This document shows, piece by piece, positions 45,468-56,466 of a stretch of 64,000 nucleotides of DNA. Every line of letters begins with the position of its first letter. Positions within the stretch are counted from its first letter, which is position 1. This DNA is from Branchiostoma floridae (Eukaryota; Chordata; Leptocardii; Amphioxiformes; Branchiostomatidae). Both the position numbers and the translations under genes were made by a program. The DNA lies in NCBI RefSeq assembly GCF_000003815.2, contig NC_049982.1, positions 2,682,546-2,746,545 of the forward strand. The letters are read 5' to 3'. Under the pieces are notes generated by a model. That model ran no database searches, was not told where the DNA came from, and worked only from the letters and a program-made list of their open reading frames with translations.

Positions 45468-46090
45468 CTACCCGTCCGCTCCTCCCGGCTTCCAGCTAAC
45501 TTCCTCCCTTTTCCTCCACACCCAGCATGATGCAGCCTCCGCTGTTTCTCCTATACTACGCACTGCGTTCTTTCTTGCTCTTCCCGTTATTCCCAATGCT
45601 GTTAGTAGCTTCCATGTAGACTGAGCTGGGAAACCTCGGCACCCTACTTCTACTGGGAACAGCCACGACTGCCATCCTTTCTCTCTGCAGCACTGGAGCA
45701 AGTCGTGGTACTTGCTCGCCTTTCTCTCATGTGCCTCCTCACACCTCTCCTCCCACGGCACTGTTAGCTCGATCAGTATGATCTTCTTCCCTTCTTCTGA
45801 CCATAGTACTGCGTCAGGCCGTAAGTTTGTCTGGACTACTGAGGGGAAGTGCAACCTTCTCCCCAAATCTACCTTCAGCTCCCATGCTCTCGCCTTCTGT
45901 AGTATGCTCGATGCTGCTCTTTCTGTTGCAGGACGACGACTCTTCTCACCCTCTCAAACAAACGCCATGACTGGCGCGCGTTTCGCCTCCACATGACGCT
46001 TCTTCCTCCTCTCTACTTCTAGAATGCTAGCAATGGTCGACAACACCTTGTCATGGCGCCACCGGTACCTGCCCTGGGCATAAATTGTAA
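45468..46090 (-). pseudogene. Retroelement-associated nuclease-like gene fragment, interrupted by one stop
   Basis: Read on the minus strand: an upstream part with GRYRWRHDKVL and ILEVERRKKRHVEAKRAP, an in-frame TGA at 45954-45956, then the same frame continues with RPDAVLWSE, IILIELTVPWEERCEEAHERK, KYHDLL and VEVGCRGFPAQS. I recognise this pattern from proteins next to reverse transcriptases and in repetitive loci of many aquatic animals. The PD...ELT spacing resembles a PD-(D/E)XK nuclease core, but the lysine is not clear. No intact start or partner domain is present, and it is probably a dead insertion downstream of copy A. Confidence 0.7.
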
Positions 46091-46139
46091 GGCAGGTTTT
46101 TCTTATCACATAGCACATGTGATAACTGTGACACATCCC

Positions 46140-47988
46140 ACCAAAGTCATCTTCAGACAGGTTTTATCATAAGACGTGTAGTTATTATTTCATATTTCTG
46201 ATGTGTTTTTTAACTGTTAAAAGATGAGCTTCGCAGGATCTGCTGAGTTTCTGAAACTTATAATAATCAACAACTCTACTGTCTATATTGCCCTGATCTT
46301 ACATACGGTACCTTTACAAGTGTTGTTGCCTGATGTTAACATTTACAGTACCTTCAGGCACAGAACTGCGTAAGTTATAATAAGATTACAGATGCTAAGG
46401 ATTTTTTTTCTATTCCTGTTATCAGTTTTCCTGCCAAAGAATTGTACAAATTCAAAAGATTTCGTTTGAAGAGGTGTTGCTTTGGTGAGAGGTTTCTGGT
46501 GAAGGGTTGATAGAGATACTGTGTACTCCACTCCGTATGAAGAAACAGAAACACTGGAAAACTGAAGATTTTTACACACTCTTTTTGTAAAACTAAAAGC
46601 TCATTCCATCATGCTTTTGGTATGTTCTTCGAGTCTGATCCTACTCAAGTTGAAATACGTCACGTGACCTGACCAATAATGTTACGTCAGGAATGGGTCA
46701 AAGGTTCCCGGCAGTTTGTTGGTTAAATGTTTTCTTCCTGTACGGAATAAAACTTGTAAAATCTTCACTGTGTTTTGAACATCAAAAATAGACAAAATGT
46801 ATGAATACAATGGAAAAAGGTTGTTTAGTTCAAAAAGCTGTATCTTAAAATTCAGTGTTGCAGGTGATAAATTATTTTGTATTGTTGGGCTTTGTCAATT
46901 ATTCACAGCTTTGTAGCGAAAATTAGGATAGCTCCATGTTGTTGTCTGTACCAACCAATCATGACAAAAATATCCATTTCTACGGTACAATAATAAAAGT
47001 AACTTTTATGTTTCAAAGATCACACTTTGTGTCGTGGTTTAGAATGATCCATTTGTTACTATGTTCAATCGGCAGTTTAGGCCACACCAATTTGATTTGT
47101 TGTTCCTCGGATATTTTCAGAAAAAATAATGGATCGTTCGGTCGAAAAAAAAAAACTTTCAAAAAGTCGGGGGTAGGAGAGATCGAGGGGCTTACTCATG
47201 TTACACAACAGAAATAACAACATTTCAACATTTAGGGGGTCCCTGATAGCAAAATGATAAGTGTCCCGTCCAAGATAGGCTTGTACAGCTACTGGAATTG
47301 AGGCCCATAGTTAATTTGAGAAAGGGAGACACAACAATTAGCGCCTAGAGCCCCTGGCGAGAGAGCCTAAAACAGCGCCATAAGAATTTGATATTGCCAA
47401 ATCCTGAGTAAAAAAAAAAAAAAAGAACGTTTCGTAGGCGGCTTCTACCGCCCGCAGTACCATTTCCTTATATTCTCATTGATTTTATTCAACAGAAATG
47501 AAAAAAAAAACAGTAAAGATTTTCATAAATTTTACGACCCTTGCCAGCACTAGGGTCGTCAGGTTTTGCTAGGTCAGCGAGATGCATCTTTTTCTTAGTC
47601 CTGTGTCTGTGTTTGTTTTACCTATGTCCCGTTTGAATAGAGCCTGAGATCCTTGGGTAAACCCTGACCAACCAAAAGGCGATGTCATGTCGACCATTTG
47701 AACGACTTTTGGGCGGTCTTTTATAAGCAAGACCTAGAAGATAATCGGATTTATGTTTTTGTTTGTTTGCTTAATGGTTTATTTATTTGCACGGCAAAAA
47801 AACTACATAGTACGGTAACAATAGATAAAACAGGTGAAGGGAGAGAGAGTGTAAAGCTTAATATAACCCAAGCCCTCCTCTGAACTTAACAAAACCCATT
47901 ATAATACATAATCAGCAAAGTATATTATCATATAGCAAGGCGCCGTGAAGTCGACTTGTAATGTGTCTTGCCAAATTTTGACTAATAC
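46140..47988. other. Intergenic between the two phosphotransferase copies
   Basis: AT-rich, with poly-A runs and no recognised gene. The isolated open frames have no known domain. Confidence 0.4.
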
Positions 47989-47997
47989 TGAGAGAGG

Positions 47998-48155
47998 TAC
48001 TCTCCAAGCAGAGGTTAGGCTCCCGCTGTTTTTTATTGTATCTTGCTGTATCAAAACACACAGCAAGGTACAATACAAAATAGAAAGCCCGATAAAAACG
48101 TCTAAAAGAAAAACGTTTTTAAAACAGCCGGGGCCTAACCTCTGCTCGGAGAGTA
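47998..48155. mobile_element. MITE with perfect 9-bp target duplication
   Basis: Ends TACTCTCCAAGCAGAGGTTA and TAACCTCTGCTCGGAGAGTA are near-exact inverted repeats. TGAGAGAGG flanks both sides (47989-47997 and 48156-48164). 158 bp. A 9-bp duplication fits Mutator-like elements. A relative sits at 50055-50243. Confidence 0.88.
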
Positions 48156-48372
48156 TGAGAGAGGCACCGCAAAGCACATTGGGAGGAGTCGGTGACTTAA
48201 TCTCCCCGGTACAAATGTTCCACATTCCGCCAGGGGTCGCAATCCCACACGGCACACAACCACCCCCACACACGACAGGTGGTCGGTTTACCCACGTCTT
48301 CACCTGATCACCCTGAACAGTTGGTACAACTTTAAACCCTCAGTAGCCGGATAGCACCCGAATCATCCCAAG

Positions 48373-51230
48373 ATGACGCCTGTCCTGAGCGAGACGCAGC
48401 TGAGACGGCTTGAGGAGCACAAGTACTCGATGTCTGGCGTTTCTGTCACCGAAAGAGTTCTGGAGGTACGTGCCCTGGGCTTTATAAGTAAGTACCGTGC
48501 GTAGGCTAGTGGTCAGCGGAACTGCTACTTTTAAACATGTTACATAACAAAGTGCCTCACGGCACATCGCGTCTGGGGAAACAAGGTGCAGATAGTGTTG
48601 CAGGTGGTGGTGCACTAAATAATAACCGTGCTCATTTGTGCGCCCCCTCCCCCCGAATCTTATGGATCAAGAAGCCGTGAGTTTGGGCCCTGCCTGATGT
48701 AGCTCATACGATATGCTACAGGGAAGGGTTTCAGGCCTTAGGGTGGGACGTTAAGCTGTGACCCACTGTTCACCCTTTTTGTTGAAAAGAGCCAGGAGAT
48801 CCTGTTGATACTGCATGTACACAGCGTTTGGCCTTTTCTGTCACAAACAGTGGACGAATCTGAACACTTCAGTGGGCTAAACCGGTTCACTTAATCACAC
48901 AGGTGTCATTTCTTTCTTCAGATTGCAATCAATACAATACACGTGGGAAGTACTTGTGGTGTTGTGATAGACACACAAACAGAACATAACATTACTACAC
49001 CAAATGAGTTAGCCTTTAAAGCTGAGGCATAAAATACATTTAAATCATTCCTACAAGTGTTTTGACATCCTATATCCACGCTTGTGGCAAGGGTGTAGCT
49101 CAATACACACAGGCATGGTCAGTGCTTGTACATGTAGTGTTTGTGGCGCAAACATAAACACAACATAACATTACTACACCAAATACGTTAGCTTTAAAGC
49201 TGAGGCATAAAATGAAATCATTCATACAAGTGTTTTGACCTGCTATGCTGGCGTTGTAGCACGGATGCAGCTCACAGGAGCCCTGAGGGTGTTACGTTGT
49301 TTATCTCTTGGTTGACGATAAATAACCACACCTGCGGCAGGTGACAGATACATCTACACCTGCCCCACGTGTGCAGGAAAATAAACCTCTTATACGTAGT
49401 TCTAAAAGCAAGCAGCTTCTGTTAAGAAGTTGCAGGTACAATCAATACAACAACATGTTTAATGAGAAATCGTAATATGATTATTATTTAGAACTGCAGT
49501 TAGTTTATAATGTTATCCTTCCTGTGGACTGTACATTTAGTACAAACAATCAAATGGACAGTCCCTTTGACGTAATCTACAGTGCACTGGAAAAAAAAAG
49601 AAGAAACTATTCCAAAACGTAAACAAAGCAAAGACGTTAACACCGGTAACCTCGTTTGACGGCCCATTCCCACGGGGCGGTCTGATTCAATGCTTTGTGC
49701 ATTAATGCTGCTATAATCTCCTTGGTTGTTGATCTGCCAGACAAAAAAATGGTTATCAATTTATTTCTAGTCCGTTTCATGTAGAATATCTGCACCTCGT
49801 TCAGTACGTTACATAAGTGTTTCATTCTTCCCCCCCCCCCCTCCCCTAAAACCAGGGAAAGCCTGTTGGACTGGTCCCGAAGCCTGGTGACCATACCACC
49901 GTGAGCTCGCCGATATCTCTACGGTGAAAAAAGCTTTACCCTTCCGCCCAGTTCATTAGCACACCCGGGGAAATATCTATGGGCTTGGTTTCTGAGCTAC
50001 AAGGCTTAAGAAGTGGTAACTGGAAACAGGATTCCAGAAACAGGCTTATGCTTCATCTCCAAGCAGCCTCTAAAGTAGCATATCAAGATCGTATCAAAAG
50101 ATGGCAAAGAAGAGTTGCCGGCTTAGGAGTGTGCATTGGCAACCCAAAGCCAGTTAAGGGGTGTTGATTAGAAACCGTAGGTCGGCTAATCCACTGCCAG
50201 CTTCTAATATTATCTTATGCTACAGTAGGATCTGCTTGGAGATTATGTATATTTAGCAGACGGTAAAACACCCCTAGGCGGAATCGGTGACCAGGTGAAT
50301 AACCCCAGATCAGGTGACTATTGTTCGAGCGGTACAATCACTGTGAGACTGTAGAGAAGAGTTGTTCGACGGGTCTATTTCAGAAATGCCCTATGATATT
50401 TTACTAAAATAACTCGTAGTTACCTCCGTAAACGTATTTGAAGGTATTGAACTGACTGCTGTGCTGTGTGACTGAGATAAACATGAACCTGTCCGAAAAA
50501 TAACTAGAACACCAGAATGGACCGTTCTGATATTTGGTATGTGGCTAGATCTTTACAAGACCTCGAAATGCTTGGATTAAAGCCTCCTAGCAGTGTGCTA
50601 TGATATTGCTGCTAAACTACCGGGTTTGATATACTGTATTGAGTGGTTGTTAGCTCTTTGAAGGAGAGGAAGACGCGTAGCTGTTTGGACCGCCTTGCGA
50701 CCGAGTGACTTGGCAGGGTATAAACAGCAAATCCTTTTGCGCCTTTTATGTTTTGCCGTCCTTTCACTCATGCTCTTTTAGTTTCCATGGTATTTCAATT
50801 TTGAAATCAGGATTTACATAAACGAAGTTTTGTCGTCCTCTCGGCAATCGCCGTATCTATCAAAAGCAGACCTTATCAACATTTCGCCGTGCCCTTCGTT
50901 CTCAAGGTGTTGTGGTCCTGGCTGGTGCAGAAGCTGCCGATGTGGGTCGCCCCAAACCTCCTTACTATGGCCGGCTTCCTCATCAACGTCGTGACGTCAC
51001 TGCTGTTGATCATTTTCTACTCACCAACTGCCAAAGAGGAGGTGAGGGGAAGTCAGCGATGATGGAACGGAGGGAACGGGATGATTGCCGTCTGTGTTAC
51101 TTTCAACTTTCTTCTGCGTGTCTCTCTGTCGCTCTGTCTCCTTCTGTGTCCGTCTGTCTGTCTCTCTCTGTTTATATCTATGCCCCTCTCTATCTTTTTC
51201 TGTTTTTCTCTGTCTCTCTGTCTTTCTCTA

Positions 51231-51263
<33 letters not shown>

Positions 51264-54200
51264 GGTTCCTCCCTTTTCTTTTCTCTATCTCATTCTGTCT
51301 GCCTTTCTTCAGGTTTTCTCTTTACCTTTCTGCCTGTATGTGACTGTATCTTCGTCTCTGTGCTCTATCTTTTCTGTCTCTTCATCTCTCCACTCCCATC
51401 ATCTTTGTCAATATGTCAAACAAACAAACAAGGGGGTAAGGTAATTAATGAGGAACTCAATTTAACTGGAAGTCTTGTGTGCGGTTAACGGTGGGCAACA
51501 TATTGCGACGGTGGTTATCTATATATTGCAGGCCCCAACCTGGGTGTACGCCGTGTGCGCTGTGGGCTGGTTCCTGTACCAGTGTCTGGACGGGATGGAC
51601 GGGAAGCAGGACTGGGTGTACATGTCGTGTGTTATGTGTGTTACAGGCCCCAGCCTGGGTGTACGCTGTGTGCGCTGTGGGCTGGTTCCTGTACCAGTGT
51701 CTGGACGGGATGGACGGGAAGCAGGCCCGCCGAACCGGCAGCAGCACGCCGCTCGGGGAGCTGTTCGACCACGGCTCGGACGCCGTTTCAACAGGTTAGT
51801 TCCTAAAGATACAAATTCAAGAGCTGAAATCGTTCAATTATGAATGGGGGTCGTTTGCTATAGCTAGTTTTAACGTGGACAAAATTTTCTTCCTACCTTT
51901 CTAAGCAAAGTCTCTTCATCGACTAGTCTGTTTAACACAAACTCCGCTGTCCAGGGCTGTAACTGGCCCCTAGGGGGCCGGCGGATGTTTGGCGGGCTGC
52001 TATAAGCGAGATTTAATCAGGCTATTCATCGACAACCTCATTTTTACGTCATACGATAACCTTACCCAACATTGAAACTAGCGAACCAGCGTCCCCCCCC
52101 CCCCATGGAATAAATGCAAGTCCCGCTCCAAGCCTGCGCAGGAAGCTAAACTACCCCTACCTTCTTGTTTCCAGTTCTGCTCTCCATCGCTACGGCCTGC
52201 GCCATGAAGCTGGGACAGACTCCGGACCTGATGTTCTTCATGATCTTCCTCACCATGTTCGTGTTCTACTGCACGCACTGGGAATCTCACGTGTCAGGGA
52301 CGGTCAAGTGTGAACTGTGCGTATTCTAGTAACGTCCAACACTACAGCAATTGTTATTCAAATACAATTCAATCTCTACAACTGGATAAAAACGGATATT
52401 TACTTCCGGACGTTTCGAGTGACATCCATCACTCTTCTTCAGATGGATGTCACTCGAAACGAATTGTATTTGAATATTGCTTACCTGGATGTCTAACATT
52501 CATAAACGTACAGCAATTGTTTGTTCGCATAAAAGAGATGATGATGCACAGAGAAATTTCTAACAGTCAAACAATTTACAGGGTGAGTAAAAACCTCCAG
52601 GGCATATGGTTGAATTCCCCTCCTTCAAACATAACACAATCATCATAATATCAATAAGACAACGGTAGAATCAATAAACGGAAACAAATTATGGTATACA
52701 TGTATACGTCTTATCATTTGATACCTATGCGATTTTTTTCTTACGCGGCAATGCTGCCTGGGTGTTGCCTTGTTGCCAAATAAGATTAGTGCACAATGAA
52801 ACCGTTTCAATGGTTACGCATTTCCTGCAGATCTGCAAAGGAAAATTTGTATGTATGATGTGCTGGTATACCGGTAGGATTTATAGCAATATTTTTCACA
52901 TCAACGGTGTACCTACAACTCCTTCTTCTTGTTGTTGAAATGACTGTGCATATTTGTTCTATTTTCCAGCATTGATGTCGTCGAAGCACAAAGCTTCTCC
53001 GTCATAGTCCAAGCCCTTTCTGCACTGCTCGGCCCTTCATTTTGGTACAAGGTAGACTTTTACTACACATAAATGTCTACTTGTGATGTTAGTGTTGACC
53101 TATCACCATGGTATCTGTTTGACTGGGAAATGCAAACCTATACGTGTATATAATGTAATAACTATTCCACTGTACTCCACGAGTGTGAGTCAGGGAGCAA
53201 TTTTTCCTCGATTGAATGTTATGAAATTGGGGACAAAGGTACAGGCATATGTCTTCATTAGCACACTAAGCACGCGCAAGGTATCTAAACAGCCTCATTC
53301 GCAGACTCCTAGTAACAGTAATGGGTTACTGGTAATATGTCTGATATGCTTCGACTGTCCAGTGCGGGAGACTAGACAAAGTTTTGCATTGATGCTCACA
53401 TGGGAATGTTTCCTTTCTTTCTTATCTCTAGTTCCCCCAGCCAATTGTAGTCGCCGCCTTTTTCAGCATTGTGGGTGCGTCGCTATGGAAACTGCACGGC
53501 AACTTCCGGACGATCCTGTCAGAAAAGGTTGGCACCGACAGCGGCGCGGCTGCGCTCCCTAGTGCCGAATGCCCTGCGATGCAGGACGGTCACCTGAAAA
53601 GTTCTGAAAAGGTGGCGGGTTTGGAGACTAAAATGTTTTCGGAGGTGCTTTGATCTTGTGGTGCATGAAATAATTTGATTTCCAAAATCATTAAAATACA
53701 CTTATACATCAGACCTTGCTAACCGAGTTCCAGAAAAACATTTTACGGCTTAAGGAGAAATCGATATAGACAAACTATCATTTCTAAGTTAGCGAACTTT
53801 GTACAAGCAAAATATCAACAACATACCTTCCTACGATCTATACGATTATCTTGAAATTGATTTACAAAAACCTTTTCACTAGACGGCGATCACCGTATAG
53901 CGACTGAAAGGCAGATTCAATATTTCTTTGACGTGTTATTTCAGAAAATTGACGTGTTATTTCAGAAAATTGAAAAATGCAATAGGAATTAAAAGACATC
54001 AAAACCACAAAACGTTTTTAAAAATTCTTTAATAAAATATCTCGTCAAGCAATATTTTTGGGCTCTGCCTTTGAATACTATACCATAGACACATGTACAG
54101 TAGATAAAAACTCACTACGCATTAGACCTCAAAAAAGGCTTTGTCAGAACTACTTTTACCTTAACTATTAGAATATGTTTTCTACTTACAGAACTTTAGT

Positions 54201-55179
54201 ATCCTGTCTCCCGGCTTTGCGGGCTTGTTCCCTATCGTCCTGGCCTGCATCACCTACGGAACCTCCCCCGAACTGTTTCTGAACCATCCCTGTCTCTACC
54301 TGCTCATGTTCGGACTCGCCATCGCGAAGGTCAACAACAAACTCATCGTAAGTTACACATGTTAAAAAAAAAAAATGTCCGCAGCTTTTAGCTTCCTATA
54401 TCGTTGCCAGGAAATAAAATCTTGTTTTTTGTTGTCATATCAAATTCTATGCTGATTGTGGTAAACCATGCACATGCATGTACTTCTTGCCTCCTAGATA
54501 TTTAAAGATGAGAAAGGTAATAGATCCGAACATGGATTACTTACAACTACAAATTTTGCACGCTTCGCTTGAATATCACAATTCATGCAGATGAAGTATT
54601 CATGAAAAGAAAACAACAATTTCATTATCACGACAAATAGGTACAAGTGTGGCACTGACTTTATAGCACATATCATGTAACACATTACACATATATAGAG
54701 CAGCATCAGATTGGAACAAACTATCACATGAGCTGCAAACTGCGAACACATCCAGGATTTTCAGACGGCAGCTGGTGTAATATGGGAGACTTAGCTAAAG
54801 ACACATGAGGGGCTTGATGATTTTGGATAAGGTACATGTTGTATGTGTGTATGTTGCAAACTGTATGTGTCCAAGTATTATGTGTATTACTCCAGGAAGA
54901 TTAGTTGTTGCATTGATATGTTAACAACTAAAGGAGTCAATGAACAATAAACAATAAACAAAATTGCTGCACAAAAGCAATGCTCTGTCAATAACTATGG
55001 GATCTGCCATCCGACCAGGTCGCACACATCACAAAAAGTGAAATGACGGCATTGGACTCGTCCATGGTCGGTCCGGGGGTGTTGTTTCTCAGCCAGTGCT
55101 GTGGCAGCTTCGTCAGCGGATATGCCGTGCTCTGGATATGTTTGGTGAGGTTATGCCAATGAAACACACATACAAACAT

Positions 55180-55263
<84 letters not shown>

Positions 55264-55703
55264 AAACACATAAACACACACTGTGCACACACTTTGAGAC
55301 AGACATAAATACACACGTAGATGCACACACACACACGGGCAGACCGACATGCACATACCTACACACACATAGACAGATAGACAGACAGACACACGTACAC
55401 GCAGACTTACGTGCACATTTTCAGACAGGCAGTAAAAACAGTAGTTCTAGAAAACATCGTCTCTAGTGTCAGAAGAAAACACTTTCTTTTTCTTTTGAAA
55501 AAAAAAATTAAGAATTTCACAAAAAAATAACTACTAATACTCGAAGAGTTTCCTCACCAATATATTGACTTTGCTTTGATAATTTTTTGCAGATATTCGT
55601 GACCTGTGACCTGGTCCTGTACTGTTTTCTGGTGTGTACGGAAATCTGCAGCCATCTGGACATCTACCCGTTCAGCATCACCAGCAAACCGTCACAAACG
55701 TAA
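48373..55703 (+). CDS. Choline/ethanolaminephosphotransferase family, diverged copy B (about 365-405 aa)
   Basis: Exons: 48373-48465, 50907-51041, 51647-51794, 52175-52328, 52970-53051, 53432 to one of three phase-0 donors (53527, 53611 or 53644), 54192-54347, 55019-55144 and 55593-55703 (stop TAA). The gene matches copy A exon for exon in order, phase and mostly length, so it is a tandem duplicate. Exon 3 keeps the full catalytic motif (DGKQARR...GELFDHGSD), so activity is plausible. Divergence is concentrated elsewhere: the conserved G-K-N-G-S-T loop in exon 6 is gone and the donor there is unclear, [13 protein letters not shown] in exon 8 has become [13 protein letters not shown], and exon 4 has about four extra residues before its donor. 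The start is the first ATG, followed by [14 protein letters not shown], as in vertebrate CEPT1. Substrate preference cannot be read from the sequence. Confidence 0.87.
48921..49265. repeat. Two-copy tandem repeat of about 185 bp in intron 1 of copy B
   Basis: 'acataacattactacaccaa', 'aaagctgaggcataaaat' and 'tacaagtgttttgac' occur twice in the same order, about 185 bp apart. Confidence 0.8.
50055..50243. mobile_element. MITE related to the 47998-48155 element
   Basis: ATCTCCAAGCAG and CTGCTTGGAGAT form exact 12-bp inverted ends, 189 bp apart. The CTCCAAGCAG core is shared with 47998-48155. No perfect target duplication remains. Confidence 0.65.
51108..51400. repeat. TCTG/CT-rich low-complexity tract
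   Basis: Strongly pyrimidine-biased with runs of GTCT and CTCT. It creates long artefactual open frames rich in Ser, Leu, Val and Cys. Confidence 0.85.
51532..51646 (+). repeat. Extra copy of the 5' edge of exon 3 (copy B)
   Basis: After its own acceptor (attgcag) it repeats about 79 bp of exon 3, from 'gcccca.cctggg' to 'gacgggaagcag', then breaks off before the catalytic arginine. A short TG-rich spacer and a new acceptor lead to the complete exon at 51647. The offset is 115 bp, so reading through both shifts the frame. Confidence 0.85.
52356..52508. mobile_element. Penelope-like element fragment with 13-bp target duplication
   Basis: TACAGCAATTGTT flanks both sides (52343-52355 and 52509-52521). 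The insert is a partial foldback: 'attcaaatacaatt' to 'cgtttcgagtgacatccat', then an inverted shorter copy, ending with the family terminal motif GGATGTCTAAC. It carries the CTGAAGA / stem / GAAAC motif on the minus strand. Confidence 0.75.
54697..54962 (+). mobile_element. 5'-truncated LINE fragment
   Basis: The first 84 bp encode the end of a reverse transcriptase ORF2 ([13 protein letters not shown]...FRRQLV then TAA at 54778). An untranslated tail follows, ending in AACAATAAACAATAAAC units. The W-N-x-L...F-x-x-x-L ending is typical of CR1/L2-type LINEs. It lies in intron 7 of copy B. Confidence 0.65.
55178..55256. repeat. (CA)n microsatellite
   Basis: About 40 near-perfect CA units 34 bp after the exon 8 donor of copy B, followed by degenerate CA-rich sequence to about 55400. 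Confidence 0.95.
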
Positions 55704-55919
55704 CGAGACGGGAAACTGGGTCTCTCTGAGCTCAGCCGGGGATGTTATGATGTATGCGGGAATCTCACTGTTCTTACATTTTCAATATCACAAAGAAACG
55801 AGAAGAAGCCGAATGTACGCAGTAGAATACGATCCTTGAGTAGTGTAGATTCCGAGTTATATCATTATATCATGTTGCATCATTTATTGTGACCTGTACT
55901 GAACCCAGTGGGTATGTAC

Positions 55920-55925
55920 AATAAA
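55920..55925 (+). promoter_or_regulatory. Poly(A) signal AATAAA of copy B
   Basis: Hexamer in 'gtacaataaaggtc', 217 bp after the stop codon. Confidence 0.65.
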
Positions 55926-55944
55926 GGTCTCCATTCATTCATTG

Positions 55945-56056
55945 ATGTAGGTTAGACATCCAGGTAATAAGAGACGCCAAAAAGTAGTTACTCAAGCAAC
56001 TGAATAACTATGGTTTTCAAAACCATATCCAGTTGCTTGAGTAACTACTTTTTGGC
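55945..56056. mobile_element. Penelope-like terminal fragment forming a near-perfect hairpin
   Basis: Begins with the complement of the GGATGTCTAAC terminal motif. Then AAAAAGTAGTTACTCAAGCA is mirrored by TGCTTGAGTAACTACTTTTT around a loop centred on 'atggttttcaaaaccat'. Arms are about 27 bp. Confidence 0.65.
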
Positions 56057-56466
56057 ATATGCGGGCATCGATCTCACTGAAGTTTCGAATAAATTAACTC
56101 AGGGATACACTATGGACTTTCCAGACGACTACTCCGTGCACTGTATTCGATTGCTGAACATTGTTTCTGAGCTTCTTTTATGTGTGCATCACTTGTACAT
56201 GGTAGTTCATGGTGTCCATGGAGTTTTAGAGCGGTCTGCCGCCGAAATGCCAAAATACACTAGAATACATATAATGAACGAGGAACTCTACCGGAATACA
56301 GTATGTTTTGATAAGTAAACAGATTTCTGCAGTATTTACTCATCTAAGTATACTGTATTTTGTTATATTTTCTCCTTCTTTATGCGTATTCCGTTATATT
56401 CCGATCCATTCCAGTATTTATGCGGACTCGTTTTATCAGTGTGGCACTGGAGCATATGCAAAAGTA

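Noticed and set aside
51081-51488. Long Ser/Leu/Val-rich open frames
   Set aside because: Translation of a TCTG/CT-rich low-complexity tract inside an intron.
54988-55416. Cys/Val repeat and Thr/His repeat open frames
   Set aside because: CA microsatellite read in different frames; they overlap real exon 8 only by chance.
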